A stretch of DNA of 64,000 bases. It comes from Molanna angustata (Eukaryota; Arthropoda; Insecta; Trichoptera; Molannidae). The translations under genes were made by a program, and so were the position numbers. The notes beneath the pieces were generated by a model. It ran no database searches, had not been told where the DNA came from, and was given only the letters and a program-made list of their open reading frames with translations. Where the stretch lies: contig OY754975.1 in the NCBI GenBank assembly GCA_963576475.1, forward strand, positions 14,143,213 through 14,207,212, in the 5' to 3' direction. Of this stretch, positions 38,101 through 46,416 are shown piece by piece (the stretch's first letter is position 1; each line of letters begins with the position of its first letter).

Positions 38101-41100
38101 TATTATTTTATTTGGGTTACCACTTTTATATTTTTTTCTATAAAATAAATGTGACTGAAACTTTTATTTACTTTTTTTTTTCAGATATAACATTCAATAT
38201 GGCAGAATGGAATCAGGTGATATGGACGTCATTTCTGCAGCTAAGAATGCTGACATTCATGAAAAAATTTTGACATTCCCAGAAGCATATGATACACAGG
38301 TAATATATACAGTACAAAAACTAATCTGGCTTACAATGATGACCATGTCTAATACACAATGTCAGGTAAAAATTCAAAACAGCATATCAGATCCCTTCAA
38401 GATGTACAATGGACTAAGGCAAGGTTACCTATGGAAGAGCAGGGCAGACGCCTTAATGTCTTGCTCGACGGTGACTACTCACGCGGCGAGGATTCAGCCC
38501 GCCTCACTCATTTGGCATGGAAATTGAAGAACTGAAAGTACTGTCAACGTGATGAGGTTCCTGTAAATTGCCTACATGATTACTGAGTTCACTCACTAAT
38601 TTTGAATGTCTTTTATAGTGTGTTTTTCCTTTTTTTTTTTTTTTTTTTTTATTTACTTTTCAACATAATTTCATTTATAAAAGATCCCACTAACCATATA
38701 TGGTTATCAGTGGGTTTCTATATCATACAATATATGTGCTAACTTAAACTAACCAACAATGGCAAAAAGAAATGAAATGGGTTTGACAATATAAAAATGT
38801 TTTGATAGATCCAAAAACAACACTAGAATAAAAACAACAACAAAAAAAAAACATATAGAAGAAAACCCAAAAAATACAATAGAGTAAGAACAAAATCAAA
38901 AGGAAAAGTAATAAAATAATAAAAATAAAAGGAACGAAGAGACCATTATTCGTTAAAAATGATTTTTTTACAGGATCTTTTGATTTTATAAAATGAATTT
39001 AATCCAATTAAGTCTGAGGGCAAGCTGTTAAAAATTGTTGGTATTGAATACTGCAGTGTTCTTTCACCGTAATAGTTATTTACTCTAGGTATATTATATT
39101 TACCGGAAGTTACTTGTCTGGTCTTATACTTATTTGTTACAGGTGTTTTGTGTTCATTTTTAAAGTAATTTTGTAGAATAAATCTGTATTTATAAATTTG
39201 TGTAGCTGTCATTATTTTGGTTTCTGCGAAAATGCTCTTTCCCTCCCTTTTCAAACAAATAGCTCTATTTTTGGGTAACATACATCTAATTAAACGTTTT
39301 TGTAATTTTTCTATTTGCATAAGATATGTTTTAAATGTATGTCCCTACACAAGAATGCTGTACGATATAATAGGTTCAGCCATAGCCATGTACATTGTTT
39401 TTAGGGTTTTAAAAGGAACATAATTTTTAATAATGTACATTTTTGCTAGTATTGATCTAAGTTTATTACATATATTTTAAATGTGTGGTAGCCAATTGAA
39501 TTTATCATCAATCATAATTCCCAAATATTTGACGCTTTTAGTTGGTAGAATAATACTACAATTACAGTCTTTTTGACGGTTATCTAGGCATTTATAATTG
39601 TGGGATACTAAATTTCCACTGCTTATATTCTTAATATGGGGAGATGATATGTATGTGTATTAGTTGTGTCTTTGTTAGGCCATTATCATGCACTGTTGCA
39701 CTTCATAGCACTGTTGTAATCCATCCTCTTGTAGATCCTGCATGACATAAGTGTCTCAATTCTTCTACCGGCAATTACCAAAGCGGTATCATCCGCGAAC
39801 ATGTATAGTTTGCATTTCTTGATGATTTTTTTCATGGAATTTACATAGATAAGATACGTTATAGGTCCCAAGATAGATCCTTGTGCTATGCCTTTTTCCA
39901 TGTTTTTGCCCTCTCCTATTTCTCCTTCTATTTTGACATGGAATTTTCGGTCTTTAATAAAATTACATAGCAGATTTTTTATAGGTCCTCGTATTCCAAG
40001 TTGTTCTAGGCGTTCAATGAGAGTGTTATGATTAAGTGTGTCGAACGCTTTCGCGTAGTCGATGAAAATTACTAGAACATGATTTTTTTCGTTTAGTTGT
40101 TCATTTATATAATTTGCAAAGTCCGTCAGTAGTGTCTGTGTTCCCTTTCCTTTCTGAAAGCCGTGTTGTTTTTCATAAATAATATGATTTTTTTTCAGGT
40201 ATTGTACTAAGTGCTTCCCTATGTATTTTTCTATTATTTTATCTAAAATCGGTAGAATGGAGATGGGCCTATAATTTACACACTCTTTATGGGATCCATT
40301 CTTATACATTGGTCTCACAATGGCGGTTTTTAGTCCCTCCGGATATTTTCCTGTCTCAATCATAAGATAAGTTAATCTGGGAATTACCGGAGTTATCTCC
40401 AGACTAATTTCCCTGATATGTCTTGCATATATTCCATCTATTCCAGGTGACTTTCTGACGTCAATATTATTTATAATTTTTCCAATTTCCTGGTCTTTTG
40501 CTTTTGGCAGATGAATTGATTTGTCTTCATGAATGTTTGCTTCTTCAATCAACTTTTTATCACAGTTGTGTTTAATATTTTTTGCTTGTTCAAAGTATTG
40601 TTCCTCAAATTTGTTTGCAATATTTTTTGCATTTCCTTTGTAACTCATGTGTTTCATGATTATTTGGTCAATATCCAGTTTTTCCTTTCCTAGTATGCTA
40701 TTTAAGGTCTTCCAGGTCTCTTTATTGTTTCCAATGTTCTTGGCAAATTCTTTTTCGTAGTATTTTCCTTTCGTATATTTTATTTTTCGATTGACTGCGT
40801 TTCTTGCTTCAGCATATTGTTTTTTATACATATGATTATTTATGCAGCTTTGCCATTTATGATATAATTTGTCTCTTTGTTTCATAGAATTTATAATATC
40901 TTGCGTACACCATTTTTTGTTTTCTCTATTTTTTCTTTTGGTAAAATATTGTATACATGTAAATTTATCATATGTTTCCGAAAATAAGTTTTTAATTTTA
41001 TTGTATAATAATTCTGGGCAGCAATTTTCTTCAGCAATCTGAGTCCATTTAATGGTTTTTAGGTATTCTGTAATTTTCTTGTGATCCAATATTTTATTTA

Positions 41101-44100
41101 CAGTCCTAGATCTTTGTGTTTTTCGATTTTCATTTTCCAGCGAAAAGCTTATTAAATAGTGGTCAGAGATCTTTATTTTAATTATTGAGGACGTAAAATG
41201 ATATTTATTGAACCCTCTTGCATATATATGATCAATACAAGATACAGTTAGCTTGTCTAATCGGATTTCTTCTCGAGTCGGAGCGTCAATGTAACATTCT
41301 AAACCCCATGTAGACATGATATTTTTGTATTTTGAGATGTTTTGGTCACTTAAATCTAGTATATTTAAATTTATATCTCCTAAGAGTATGATATTTTCAT
41401 TTTTTTTAATATTCGAAATTAATGTATTTATTTCTTTATTAAAAACCTTTCTGTTTTTGTTTGGTGGTCTGTAAATACATATTAGGTTTATACTTTTTTT
41501 ATCGCTCAATATGTCTGCCTTTAATATCTCACATGAGTCCATTTCCTCGTTGTGAATATTTACTGATAGGTCTTTTTTTACATATAACATAATGCCCCCT
41601 CCCTTCTTGTCTTTTCTTAATTTGTGATACAGTTCAAAGTTGTTTATTTTGAAAAGTTCTACTTGGTCTTCTTTAATATTAACTTTTGTTAAAACTATGA
41701 TTTGTATTTGTTGTAGATATCTATTTATCTCAATGCATAATTGATCAAAATGTTTTTTTATTGATCTAATATTTATGTGAAAGACATTTGTTCCACCTGT
41801 GTCCGCATATTTTTCCCATTCCTTCATGTCACTACAATTCACATTTTTATTATCTATAAGAATACTTTCTGGGTAATTTTTTGTCGCAGCCATTTTTGTT
41901 AATTTATTTAAAAATGCACGTAAGACAATGAAAAATTAGTCGACAATATCACCATCAGTCCATATTTTTCTAACTTTTGCTTCATCCTCCTTCTTTTTTA
42001 CCAGTATTTTTCCATGTTTAACCCATACAAATGCCGTATCTTTGTAGTGTTGTTTTGCTCTCCATAATAGGCCTTTTTTGTCCATTGTAAGGAATTCGTT
42101 TATGTAAATGAATTTATTTGAGCTTTTACAACCTTCAAAAATGTTATTTTTAAGTTTACTCTTACTTTTGTTTATGATGTCTTCCTTTGTTTCCTCTTTA
42201 TTGAAAGTAAGTAAGAGAGTGTCAGATTTCTTTGGGTTTTTTGGTTTGATTCGTACCACATTTTTAATTTCCTCTTTGGGTATGTTTGAGTGTTTACATA
42301 TTGTCTCTGCTATTTTTATCACGTCCTTATTGTCTTCCTTGAACTCAATACCATATATTTCTACAGTTTTATCCCTTTCGGGGTGCTCTAAGTTGTCGAC
42401 ACGTTCCCGTAGCAGGGCAATTTCTTTATCTTTGCGGTTGTTTGATTCCTTTAATTTATGTACCTCCAGCTTCATATCCTTAATTATGGCCATATTGTCT
42501 TCGAAAATAACAAACATTTCATCGTATTTACAAGATGTAAACTCCCTTGTCTCTCTTAGTTCCACCATTTCCTTTTGTATTTGTTCCAAGACACCAAGTT
42601 TCGAGTAGAGTAATTTATTAAAGTCATCTTGCACTATTGTTTGTCCTTGTTTGTCCCACTTTCCGTCTGTCGTAACACCCGAAGTCGCACTGCTCCCACT
42701 TATTGACTCGCCGGTATTTATTTTCTTAATTTCGCTTGTACCCGGCTCGCATTCAGGTAACGATACGGCAACGTTGCAATTATTACAAATCCATGATGGT
42801 CTACTTCTTCTTAGAGTTGATTCTCTTCCCATGCAAGCATAATGGAATACATTTTTACACACACCATTACACTTTAACACATCGTTGTTTTCAATTTTTT
42901 TCTTACATTTATTGCAATTAATGTTGTCTTTAGCCATTGTTAGTTAGCGTTTTTTGTTTCGTTCACGTAACCGCGGAGCGGGATATACGTCCGCACTACA
43001 CGACTAATGCCGCGAACTAATGAAAGCTGTTAATTTGGAAGATATATTTATTTAATCAAGGTAAAACCATTGATATAGAAGTGTTAAGCTGTCCTGTTGG
43101 GCAGAGCACAAACTAATATCTATTATCATTTTTATTGAAACATAGAGATCTGTCATGTTGGAAGCTTCAGGTATTTGAACCACAGATGACACTGCGAATC
43201 TGACAAATTATGACGTTCTTTATCTATTGATATTATCCCACTATCCAAGAATATTATTGAAAAATATCTTTATTATTTGATATTTGGCAATTTTTTGTAG
43301 AATTATTTATCATACTATACTGAATGTCTGTTCAGAATTAATGTTGTCTTCCTCTTTTATTCATAGGTAGGCGAAAGAGGACTAAGACTTAGTGGTGGAG
43401 AGAAACAGCGGATTGCAATAGCAAGGACTATACTGAAGGCTCCTACTATAGTTTTATTGGATGAAGCAACATCAGCTTTGGACACTAAAACAGAAAGAAA
43501 TATTCAGGTTTGTTTTGTGATTGTAATTATAAAATAACTAGCACAATCACTTCTTCTTCATATTGCAGTTTTCCATACATTTCAACACTTCCTAGATAAG
43601 TGTTCTCTAAATCTTAATGAACAGTCTTTTTTTCGACAAATAAATCCGAAAACAATTCACATTAGTCATTATTCTCTATAGAAAAACGATGTGGTGTAAA
43701 ACATGTAATTTATAATTTATGGCATGTAAAATGAAATAAAATAGTTGTTGGGAAGTATCATATTTTTTAGTTCCTCCAATAAATCTTTGTCTATCTAAAT
43801 AGAATGTTATATGACAAATTATGCAATGTTATAATGCCTATATCGTAATTAATAATTAACAGACTTTTAAAATAATATATATATATATATCTTAAAACTA
43901 GCTTCAATGTCTTGTGTTTCATTTTATTCTTTCATAATCACATTTATTGCAAAGGTTTATTACTATAAAGATCATTTTCATTTGGTAGGAAAATCAAATA
44001 TTGTATGAAAAGAGATTAAAATGGCGACGTTGTATGTACAGAACGCTTACTTAAAATAGGTTAAACATTACAATTATACAAAATAATCACCATTAAACGC

Positions 44101-45221
44101 TAAGTTATACTTGAAAATACATTTTATTTGTATAAGTACGTTCTTCTAACTTCTAATAAAACAGGTAATTGCGTGCAAAAAGTACACTTTGATTTTGAAA
44201 ATTTACTATGAAAAAATCAATTTAACATTTTTAATATTAATTTAACATTTTTATCACATTTTTTTAATGTGACACTGCGTCAGGTATACTGGTACATGCT
44301 CCCACATAAATTAGATTTATAGATGTTCTTATTTTTCCAGGGCGCGTGAGATAAACACACACCCACACTAACATTAACATTGCTTTATTACTTAAGATAT
44401 AAAGATTAATACACTAATTATCAAATCTTCACATACCATAATATAATTATTATATCATTGGCTTCACATTTACAGGCTGCCCTAGCAAGAGTTTGTACCA
44501 ACAGAACAACTCTTATTGTTGCCCATAGGCTGTCAACTGTCATTCATGCAGATGAAATCCTAGTGCTTAAGGATGGAGAGATTATCGAAAGAGGAAGGTC
44601 AGTATAATCATGAACTGTATTTTTTTTTCATTTACATTATTAAAAAAGCTAATTGGCTTTGAAAAAAAAAAAAAGCTAATTCTGGTTGGAAGAAATTGCC
44701 ATTGGGCAATGAGCCCGCCAGTGTACTAATTATATGTACAAGAAGATTCAAATAAATAAATAAATTGGCTCATAACAATAATTCTTAGTTTAAAAATTGT
44801 AAAACAATAATCATTCATAATATACAGCAACACTTCACTTCAGTTCTTAATATAGTCTTGTTTTCAATTCCCGTTGGAATGCTTTTTCGTTCATAGTTTT
44901 TAGTTGTTCTGGTAGTCACACAAACCTTTGCACATTATTCTTTCGTGTCCAATTTTTTCTGAGTTTGATATTTTCAGTAAATTATTTTAAGCTATTCTAA
45001 ACTTTATTTGCTTAGTTTTATGCTTTATTGTTAATTTCAGACACGAACAACTGATTAGCTCTGGTGGCATGTACAGTGGAATGTGGCAGGAGCAATTGGA
45101 GAACAATTCTTCAGAATTAACGTCCAGTGGAAGTGATGTCGATGGAAAGAATGAGATCAAAGATAATGCAACAACAGTTCCGGCGATGCAAGCCTTTGGT
45201 CATGGACATGGTTACCATTGA
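20139..45221 (+). CDS. ABCB6: ABC transporter B family member 6 (ABCB6/HMT-1 type)
   Basis: Half-transporter that works as a dimer; family members move porphyrins/heme or, in HMT-1 forms, metal-thiol conjugates across mitochondrial or endolysosomal membranes. Exons: 20139-20284, 22292-22436, 25881-26080, 26488-26644, 27361-27541, 29404-29573, 30591-30828, 33356-33531, 34228-34297, 34521-34656, 34770-34977, 36044-36222, 38185-38299, 43367-43507, 44476-44597, 45041-45221. They sum to 2565 nt with the frame kept throughout: 854 residues against 842 in human. An N-terminal hydrophobic TMD0 (about 1-215) precedes the core transmembrane domain, which includes [12 protein letters not shown] and NWFGTYYR. 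Nucleotide-binding motifs are Walker [10 protein letters not shown] (611-619), Q-loop Q659, signature LSGGE (715-719), Walker [13 protein letters not shown] (735-746) and H-loop His771. The tail ends HGHGYH. All introns are GT-AG except one GC-AG after exon 6. Confidence 0.95.
20359..20520. repeat. Three tandem copies of a 54 bp unit
   Basis: Units start at 20359, 20413 and 20467 (GAAAGGCTAGGGGAGATCAC...) and differ by a single visible base (GATATC in the second). They lie in ABCB6 intron 1, 75 bp after exon 1. Confidence 0.9.
20580..20770 (+). other. Possible retroelement tail with hairpin-AAAC motif
   Basis: Contains a hairpin CGAGA/TCTCG (loop TGTTATG, 20719-20735) followed by AAACATC. 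The layout recalls the PLE 3' hairpin, but the sequences differ and no coding part is attached. Assignment is uncertain. Confidence 0.25.
21490..22178. mobile_element. PIF/Harbinger-type MITE with TTA duplication
   Basis: Terminal inverted repeats GGGCCGTATTAGACTTGGTC at the left and its complement at the right, flanked by TTA (21487-21489 and 22179-22181). The arms are rich in GGTGAC/GTCACC words. A short ATG frame at 21784 ([19 protein letters not shown]) resembles the start of a Harbinger accessory protein but stops quickly. The element is 689 bp and non-autonomous, in ABCB6 intron 1. Confidence 0.8.
22579..22757 (+). mobile_element. Short retroposed insert with 15 bp target duplication
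   Basis: AAGAACCATTCCTGA occurs on both sides (ending 22578, restarting about 22758). The insert begins with a near-perfect hairpin (CAGCCAGGTGGTTTGG and its complement, 22585-22620) and ends GGACATGGCGAGGATAAAGA plus an A-rich tail. That ending resembles the 3' end of RTE/R1-like non-LTR elements. Confidence 0.65.
22758..25609. other. ABCB6 intron 2, mostly unassigned
   Basis: AT-rich with no exon. Around 23940-24230 is an A-rich minus-strand stretch like a decayed retrotransposon 3' UTR. The palindrome at 23883-23945 is listed separately. Confidence 0.4.
23883..23945. repeat. Perfect 29 bp inverted repeat, 5 bp spacer
   Basis: Left arm AAAAAATAGTCATATCTACA... (23883-23911), spacer CGGAA, right arm its exact complement (23917-23945). 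Confidence 0.9.
25610..25785 (-). mobile_element. tRNA-derived SINE, family 2, reverse copy
   Basis: Complement of the family seen at 35190-35425. It has TTGCCACATTCTGGAGAC, GTCTCACAGATCCAGACTGA and CTGTCTCTCCACCGGGTATAGAACC, the last being the degenerate B-box side. It ends 97 bp before ABCB6 exon 3, so it lies just upstream of that splice acceptor. Confidence 0.75.
27607..28309 (-). mobile_element. PIF/Harbinger-type element with MADF-like gene remnant
   Basis: Inverted ends (TGCCGCGTTGACACAGTC and its complement) are flanked by TTA at 27604-27606 and 28310-28312. The interior carries a minus-strand ORF with a MADF/Myb-like start. It lies in ABCB6 intron 5, starting 66 bp after exon 5. With 703 bp and no transposase visible, it is non-autonomous. 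Confidence 0.8.
27864..28130 (-). pseudogene. MADF/Myb-SANT-like Harbinger accessory protein fragment
   Basis: 88 residues, with [20 protein letters not shown] and [17 protein letters not shown] matching the helical Myb/MADF DNA-binding type used by PIF/Harbinger accessory proteins. The C-terminal part no longer resembles the domain. Confidence 0.6.
28345..28920. repeat. Diverged tandem repeat, dispersed-repeat-like
   Basis: Three diverged units share phrases such as TTTCTAATGAAAAATGAATC, GAATCGGACAATGTTGTAAA and TTTCTCATG. It resembles an abundant class of insect interspersed repeats, but I cannot name it. Confidence 0.4.
29111..29268. repeat. 79 bp tandem duplication
   Basis: Units 29111-29189 and 29190-29268 both start ATCTGGCTGCTGTCATTGAG and are almost identical. 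Intronic, just upstream of ABCB6 exon 6. Confidence 0.9.
29571..29579 (+). other. Non-canonical GC splice donor of ABCB6 exon 6
   Basis: Exon 6 ends ...CTTGAG and the intron begins GCAAGT. The acceptor at 30590 is a normal TTGCAG. Joining them gives [16 protein letters not shown], the expected family sequence, in frame. No GT near the site keeps the frame and the conserved residues. The flanking GAG/GCAAGT is the strong context typical of GC-AG introns. Confidence 0.8.
29969..30205 (+). mobile_element. tRNA-derived SINE, family 2
   Basis: Head GTCGGCCTTTGGCACAGTTGG (A box) and GGGTTTGATTCCCGG (B box). The body TCTGTGAGACGATAAATATT, TTGTTATTGGGTGCGTGTTA and tail GTTGCCCGAGAAGTAATA match the copy at 35190. 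ABCB6 intron 6. Confidence 0.85.
31325..32150 (+). pseudogene. pogo-type transposase N-terminal remnant (CENP-B-like HTH)
   Basis: From 31325 the frame reads [20 protein letters not shown], a typical pogo/CENP-B helix-turn-helix start. It then breaks by stop and frameshift. After the inserted retroelement, the segment near 32082-32145 reads VRAST, stop, [11 protein letters not shown], matching the following CENP-B-type domain. Non-functional. Confidence 0.65.
31466..32077 (+). mobile_element. 5'-truncated non-LTR retrotransposon 3' end, with 12 bp TSD
   Basis: Flanked by AAACGTGTGAGG (31454-31465 and 32078-32089) and ending in a run of A. An open frame runs from about 31468 through the stop at 31977-31979. 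It contains the end of an RNase H domain ([12 protein letters not shown]) and a C-terminal Cys/His motif ([20 protein letters not shown]). This is typical of the ORF2 end of RNase H-bearing non-LTR clades. Confidence 0.85.
33722..34125. repeat. 45 bp minisatellite, about nine units
   Basis: Units contain ATCAAATAAAAATCAATGTT and repeat every 45 bp with small differences (TTGATT or TTGGTT, TTGCTTATAA or AAATAACATT). An apparent 15-residue-period ORF on the minus strand is a consequence. ABCB6 intron 8. Confidence 0.9.
35190..35425 (+). mobile_element. tRNA-derived SINE, family 2, best-preserved copy
   Basis: A box TGGCTCAGTTGGTTAGA (35202-35218), B box GGTTCGATTCC (35246-35256), then the shared body and an (AAAT)n tail at 35405-35425. 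The tRNA-like head is not a functional tRNA gene, because it continues into the SINE body and occurs as several diverged copies. ABCB6 intron 11. Confidence 0.88.
35430..35610. repeat. Repeated pogo/Tigger-like terminal fragments
   Basis: Three diverged copies of a CAGTA(GG/CA)ATATCGCTAATCC-type end with ACATCCAGTAATC, separated by about 80 bp. They resemble tandem or nested pogo-type ends without a body. Confidence 0.45.
36780..38145 (-). mobile_element. Jockey/CR1-like non-LTR retrotransposon, 5'-truncated
   Basis: Antisense to ABCB6 in intron 12. It starts within the RT ([15 protein letters not shown]) at about 38145, roughly 40 bp upstream of the exon 13 acceptor, and runs through the RT core and C-terminal region. 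It ends near 36780. Confidence 0.85.
36903..38140 (-). pseudogene. Non-LTR reverse transcriptase, frameshifted
   Basis: Two open segments, 38140-37669 and about 37725-36903. Together they carry [30 protein letters not shown] (motif A), [20 protein letters not shown] (motif B) and [10 protein letters not shown] (motif C, FADD). The frame changes at a run of nine T on the coding strand just before GAPQGS, consistent with single-base slippage. Downstream is the usual C-terminal tail ([19 protein letters not shown]). Inactive as read. Confidence 0.88.
38340..38440 (+). pseudogene. Possible RT fragment
   Basis: The frame around 38370-38430 reads [20 protein letters not shown], resembling the substrate-grip motif (GLRQGD) of non-LTR RTs. 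It is very short and stops resembling RT afterwards. It lies right after ABCB6 exon 13. Confidence 0.35.
38946..39685 (-). pseudogene. ORF2 C-terminal part, broken by frameshift and stops
   Basis: Continues ORF2 after a frameshift near 39700. [13 protein letters not shown] and [18 protein letters not shown] are followed by a stop, and SYSILV by another stop. The remainder, from [15 protein letters not shown] to NSLPSDL, is the conserved non-LTR C-terminus. Confidence 0.75.
39686..41893 (-). CDS. Non-LTR ORF2: AP endonuclease + reverse transcriptase, truncated C-terminus
   Basis: 735 residues. The endonuclease-exonuclease-phosphatase domain covers roughly 35-260 ([44 protein letters not shown]). 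The RT domain follows: [46 protein letters not shown] (motif A), [18 protein letters not shown] (motif B) and MFADDTAL (catalytic FADD). The ATG lies 42 nt after the ORF1 stop. The protein ends prematurely about 25 residues after FADD because of a frameshift. Confidence 0.88.
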   Translation of the reverse strand: MAATKNYPESILIDNKNVNCSDMKEWEKYADTGGTNVFHINIRSIKKHFDQLCIEINRYLQQIQIIVLTKVNIKEDQVELFKINNFELYHKLRKDKKGGGIMLYVKKDLSVNIHNEEMDSCEILKADILSDKKSINLICIYRPPNKNRKVFNKEINTLISNIKKNENIILLGDINLNILDLSDQNISKYKNIMSTWGLECYIDAPTREEIRLDKLTVSCIDHIYARGFNKYHFTSSIIKIKISDHYLISFSLENENRKTQRSRTVNKILDHKKITEYLKTIKWTQIAEENCCPELLYNKIKNLFSETYDKFTCIQYFTKRKNRENKKWCTQDIINSMKQRDKLYHKWQSCINNHMYKKQYAEARNAVNRKIKYTKGKYYEKEFAKNIGNNKETWKTLNSILGKEKLDIDQIIMKHMSYKGNAKNIANKFEEQYFEQAKNIKHNCDKKLIEEANIHEDKSIHLPKAKDQEIGKIINNIDVRKSPGIDGIYARHIREISLEITPVIPRLTYLMIETGKYPEGLKTAIVRPMYKNGSHKECVNYRPISILPILDKIIEKYIGKHLVQYLKKNHIIYEKQHGFQKGKGTQTLLTDFANYINEQLNEKNHVLVIFIDYAKAFDTLNHNTLIERLEQLGIRGPIKNLLCNFIKDRKFHVKIEGEIGEGKNMEKGIAQGSILGPITYLIYVNSMKKIIKKCKLYMFADDTALVIAGRRIETLMSCRIYKRMDYNSAMKCNSA
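41936..42937 (-). CDS. Non-LTR ORF1 with PHD finger, coiled coil and FP-like C-terminal domain
   Basis: 333 residues. Residues 8-55 contain a C4HC3 PHD-type zinc finger ([26 protein letters not shown]). A charged, coiled-coil-like stretch follows at about 95-190, then an RRM-like/FP-like region ([12 protein letters not shown], ending [19 protein letters not shown]). PHD fingers in ORF1 are known in several CR1 and related insect elements. It probably binds element RNA and chromatin; that is inference. Intact as read. Confidence 0.85.
   Translation of the reverse strand: MAKDNINCNKCKKKIENNDVLKCNGVCKNVFHYACMGRESTLRRSRPSWICNNCNVAVSLPECEPGTSEIKKINTGESISGSSATSGVTTDGKWDKQGQTIVQDDFNKLLYSKLGVLEQIQKEMVELRETREFTSCKYDEMFVIFEDNMAIIKDMKLEVHKLKESNNRKDKEIALLRERVDNLEHPERDKTVEIYGIEFKEDNKDVIKIAETICKHSNIPKEEIKNVVRIKPKNPKKSDTLLLTFNKEETKEDIINKSKSKLKNNIFEGCKSSNKFIYINEFLTMDKKGLLWRAKQHYKDTAFVWVKHGKILVKKKEDEAKVRKIWTDGDIVD
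43508..44475. other. ABCB6 intron 14, nothing identified
   Basis: AT-rich intron with a short (TA)n run near 43877-43890. No gene or clear element. Confidence 0.4.
44665..44768 (+). mobile_element. 3' fragment of SINE family 1
   Basis: GGTTGGAAGAAATTGCCATT, GGGCAATGAGCCCGCC and an (AAAT)n tail match the 3' body of the SINEs at 6038 and 9412 in opposite orientation. ABCB6 intron 15. Confidence 0.6.
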
Positions 45222-45486
45222 TGCAATTTAACAGTTAATCATTCTACCTTAGGGCAAACAATGTTTATCACAATGTGTTTTTGTTATCTATATGTATAAT
45301 ATTTAATATTACTCAACAATATTCCATCACAATGAATCCTCAATGTACCTGTAATGACAATGAACTTTTTACAAGCATTTTTCATGGTCAATTATTTATT
45401 TGTTATGTCATCAATGTTTTTTTATTTGTATAAATTTACACTCATTCATCTCGGGGAGTTTGTGAGAAAACATAAAACACAATATA
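45222..45486. other. ABCB6 3' UTR and flank
   Basis: AT-rich sequence after the stop. No clear AATAAA is visible close to the stop. Confidence 0.35.
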
Positions 45487-46416
45487 CTGGGGTCGGCACT
45501 CGAAGTGTTACCATCTTCACGCTTCTGTAGCAACCAAACGGCTAATGACAGCGCGGTCAATTTTTGACAAACGTCAGTCTGTTATGTTGTTAACAAGCCC
45601 ACAGAAGCATATCGTTTTAAATAACAGTTAAAAAGAATTATCGAAATGGAATCCAAATTCAAAAGTTAAACAATCGCACGTTGGTGGCTAGCTTGAGAAT
45701 TTGGTATTTTCTGATGATTTTTTTTACGGTTCAGCAATATGTAAACAAACAAAACGATCGTGTTTGGTTAGAGTGCAAATCAAAAGACAATTAAGACCTG
45801 CGATTTGCTATGTGAAAACATGTGCCTGCATCAGTGATGGTTTGGATTGCAGTAACTACCACAGGGCGCTCACCACTCATTTTCATTGAACAGGGCGTAA
45901 AGTCAAATCAACAAATCTACCCTGAAAAGATTTTAAACAAATCTCTGTAACCTTGGGCAGGTAAACAATTCAGTAGAAACCATTGGACGTTTCAAGAAGA
46001 CTCGACACCATCCCATAAAGTCCGTGAAGTTTTTTACAAGAAAAAAATACCAACGTCATTTCTTCACAACAATGGCCATCATATTCCCCGGACTTAAACC
46101 CAATGGATTTTTCCATATGGTCTGTTCTACAGGCCAAAGTGTTTCCTAAAAAATGTGAGGCGGTCAACGCCTTAAAGATCGCTCTTCGCTGAGAATAGGA
46201 CAAAATACTATCAGACCACATTCGTGCAGCGTGTGAAGTCTTCTCGGACAGACTCGATACTTTTATCCGCATTAAAGGTAGCTACATCGAACAATAACAT
46301 ACTTTTTGTTAAATTTGAAATGTTTTTATGGTATACTGAGGTTTTTAAAGAAGAAAAATAAAAATTGACAAATGTACAGCATTTTTAATTAGTAACACTT
46401 CGAGTGCCGACCCCTG
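45487..46416 (+). mobile_element. Tc1/mariner-superfamily element, decayed
   Basis: Imperfect 25 bp inverted ends (CTGGGGTCGGCACTCGAAGT against CAGGGGTCGGCACTCGAAGT) flanked by TA. Plus-strand transposase remnants read VMVWIAVTTTGRSPLIFIEQ at about 45837 and later SPDLNPMDF-like and SIWSVLQAKV-like residues in shifted frames. Stops and frameshifts make it inactive. It sits 265 bp past the ABCB6 stop. Confidence 0.8.

Larger units (their letters stand above)
38627..43018 (-). mobile_element. Near full-length CR1/Jockey-superfamily non-LTR retrotransposon
   Basis: Antisense to ABCB6 in intron 13. The poly-A tail appears as T at 38631-38650. It has both ORFs (ORF1 41936-42937, ORF2 from 41893) and a GC-richer 5' UTR near 42960-43018. 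I could not identify a target duplication with confidence. The C-terminal part of ORF2 is decayed, so it is not autonomous as read. Confidence 0.88.

Noticed and set aside
42108..42921. Plus-strand ORFs of 61-166 residues
   Set aside because: Antisense shadows of the non-LTR ORF1.
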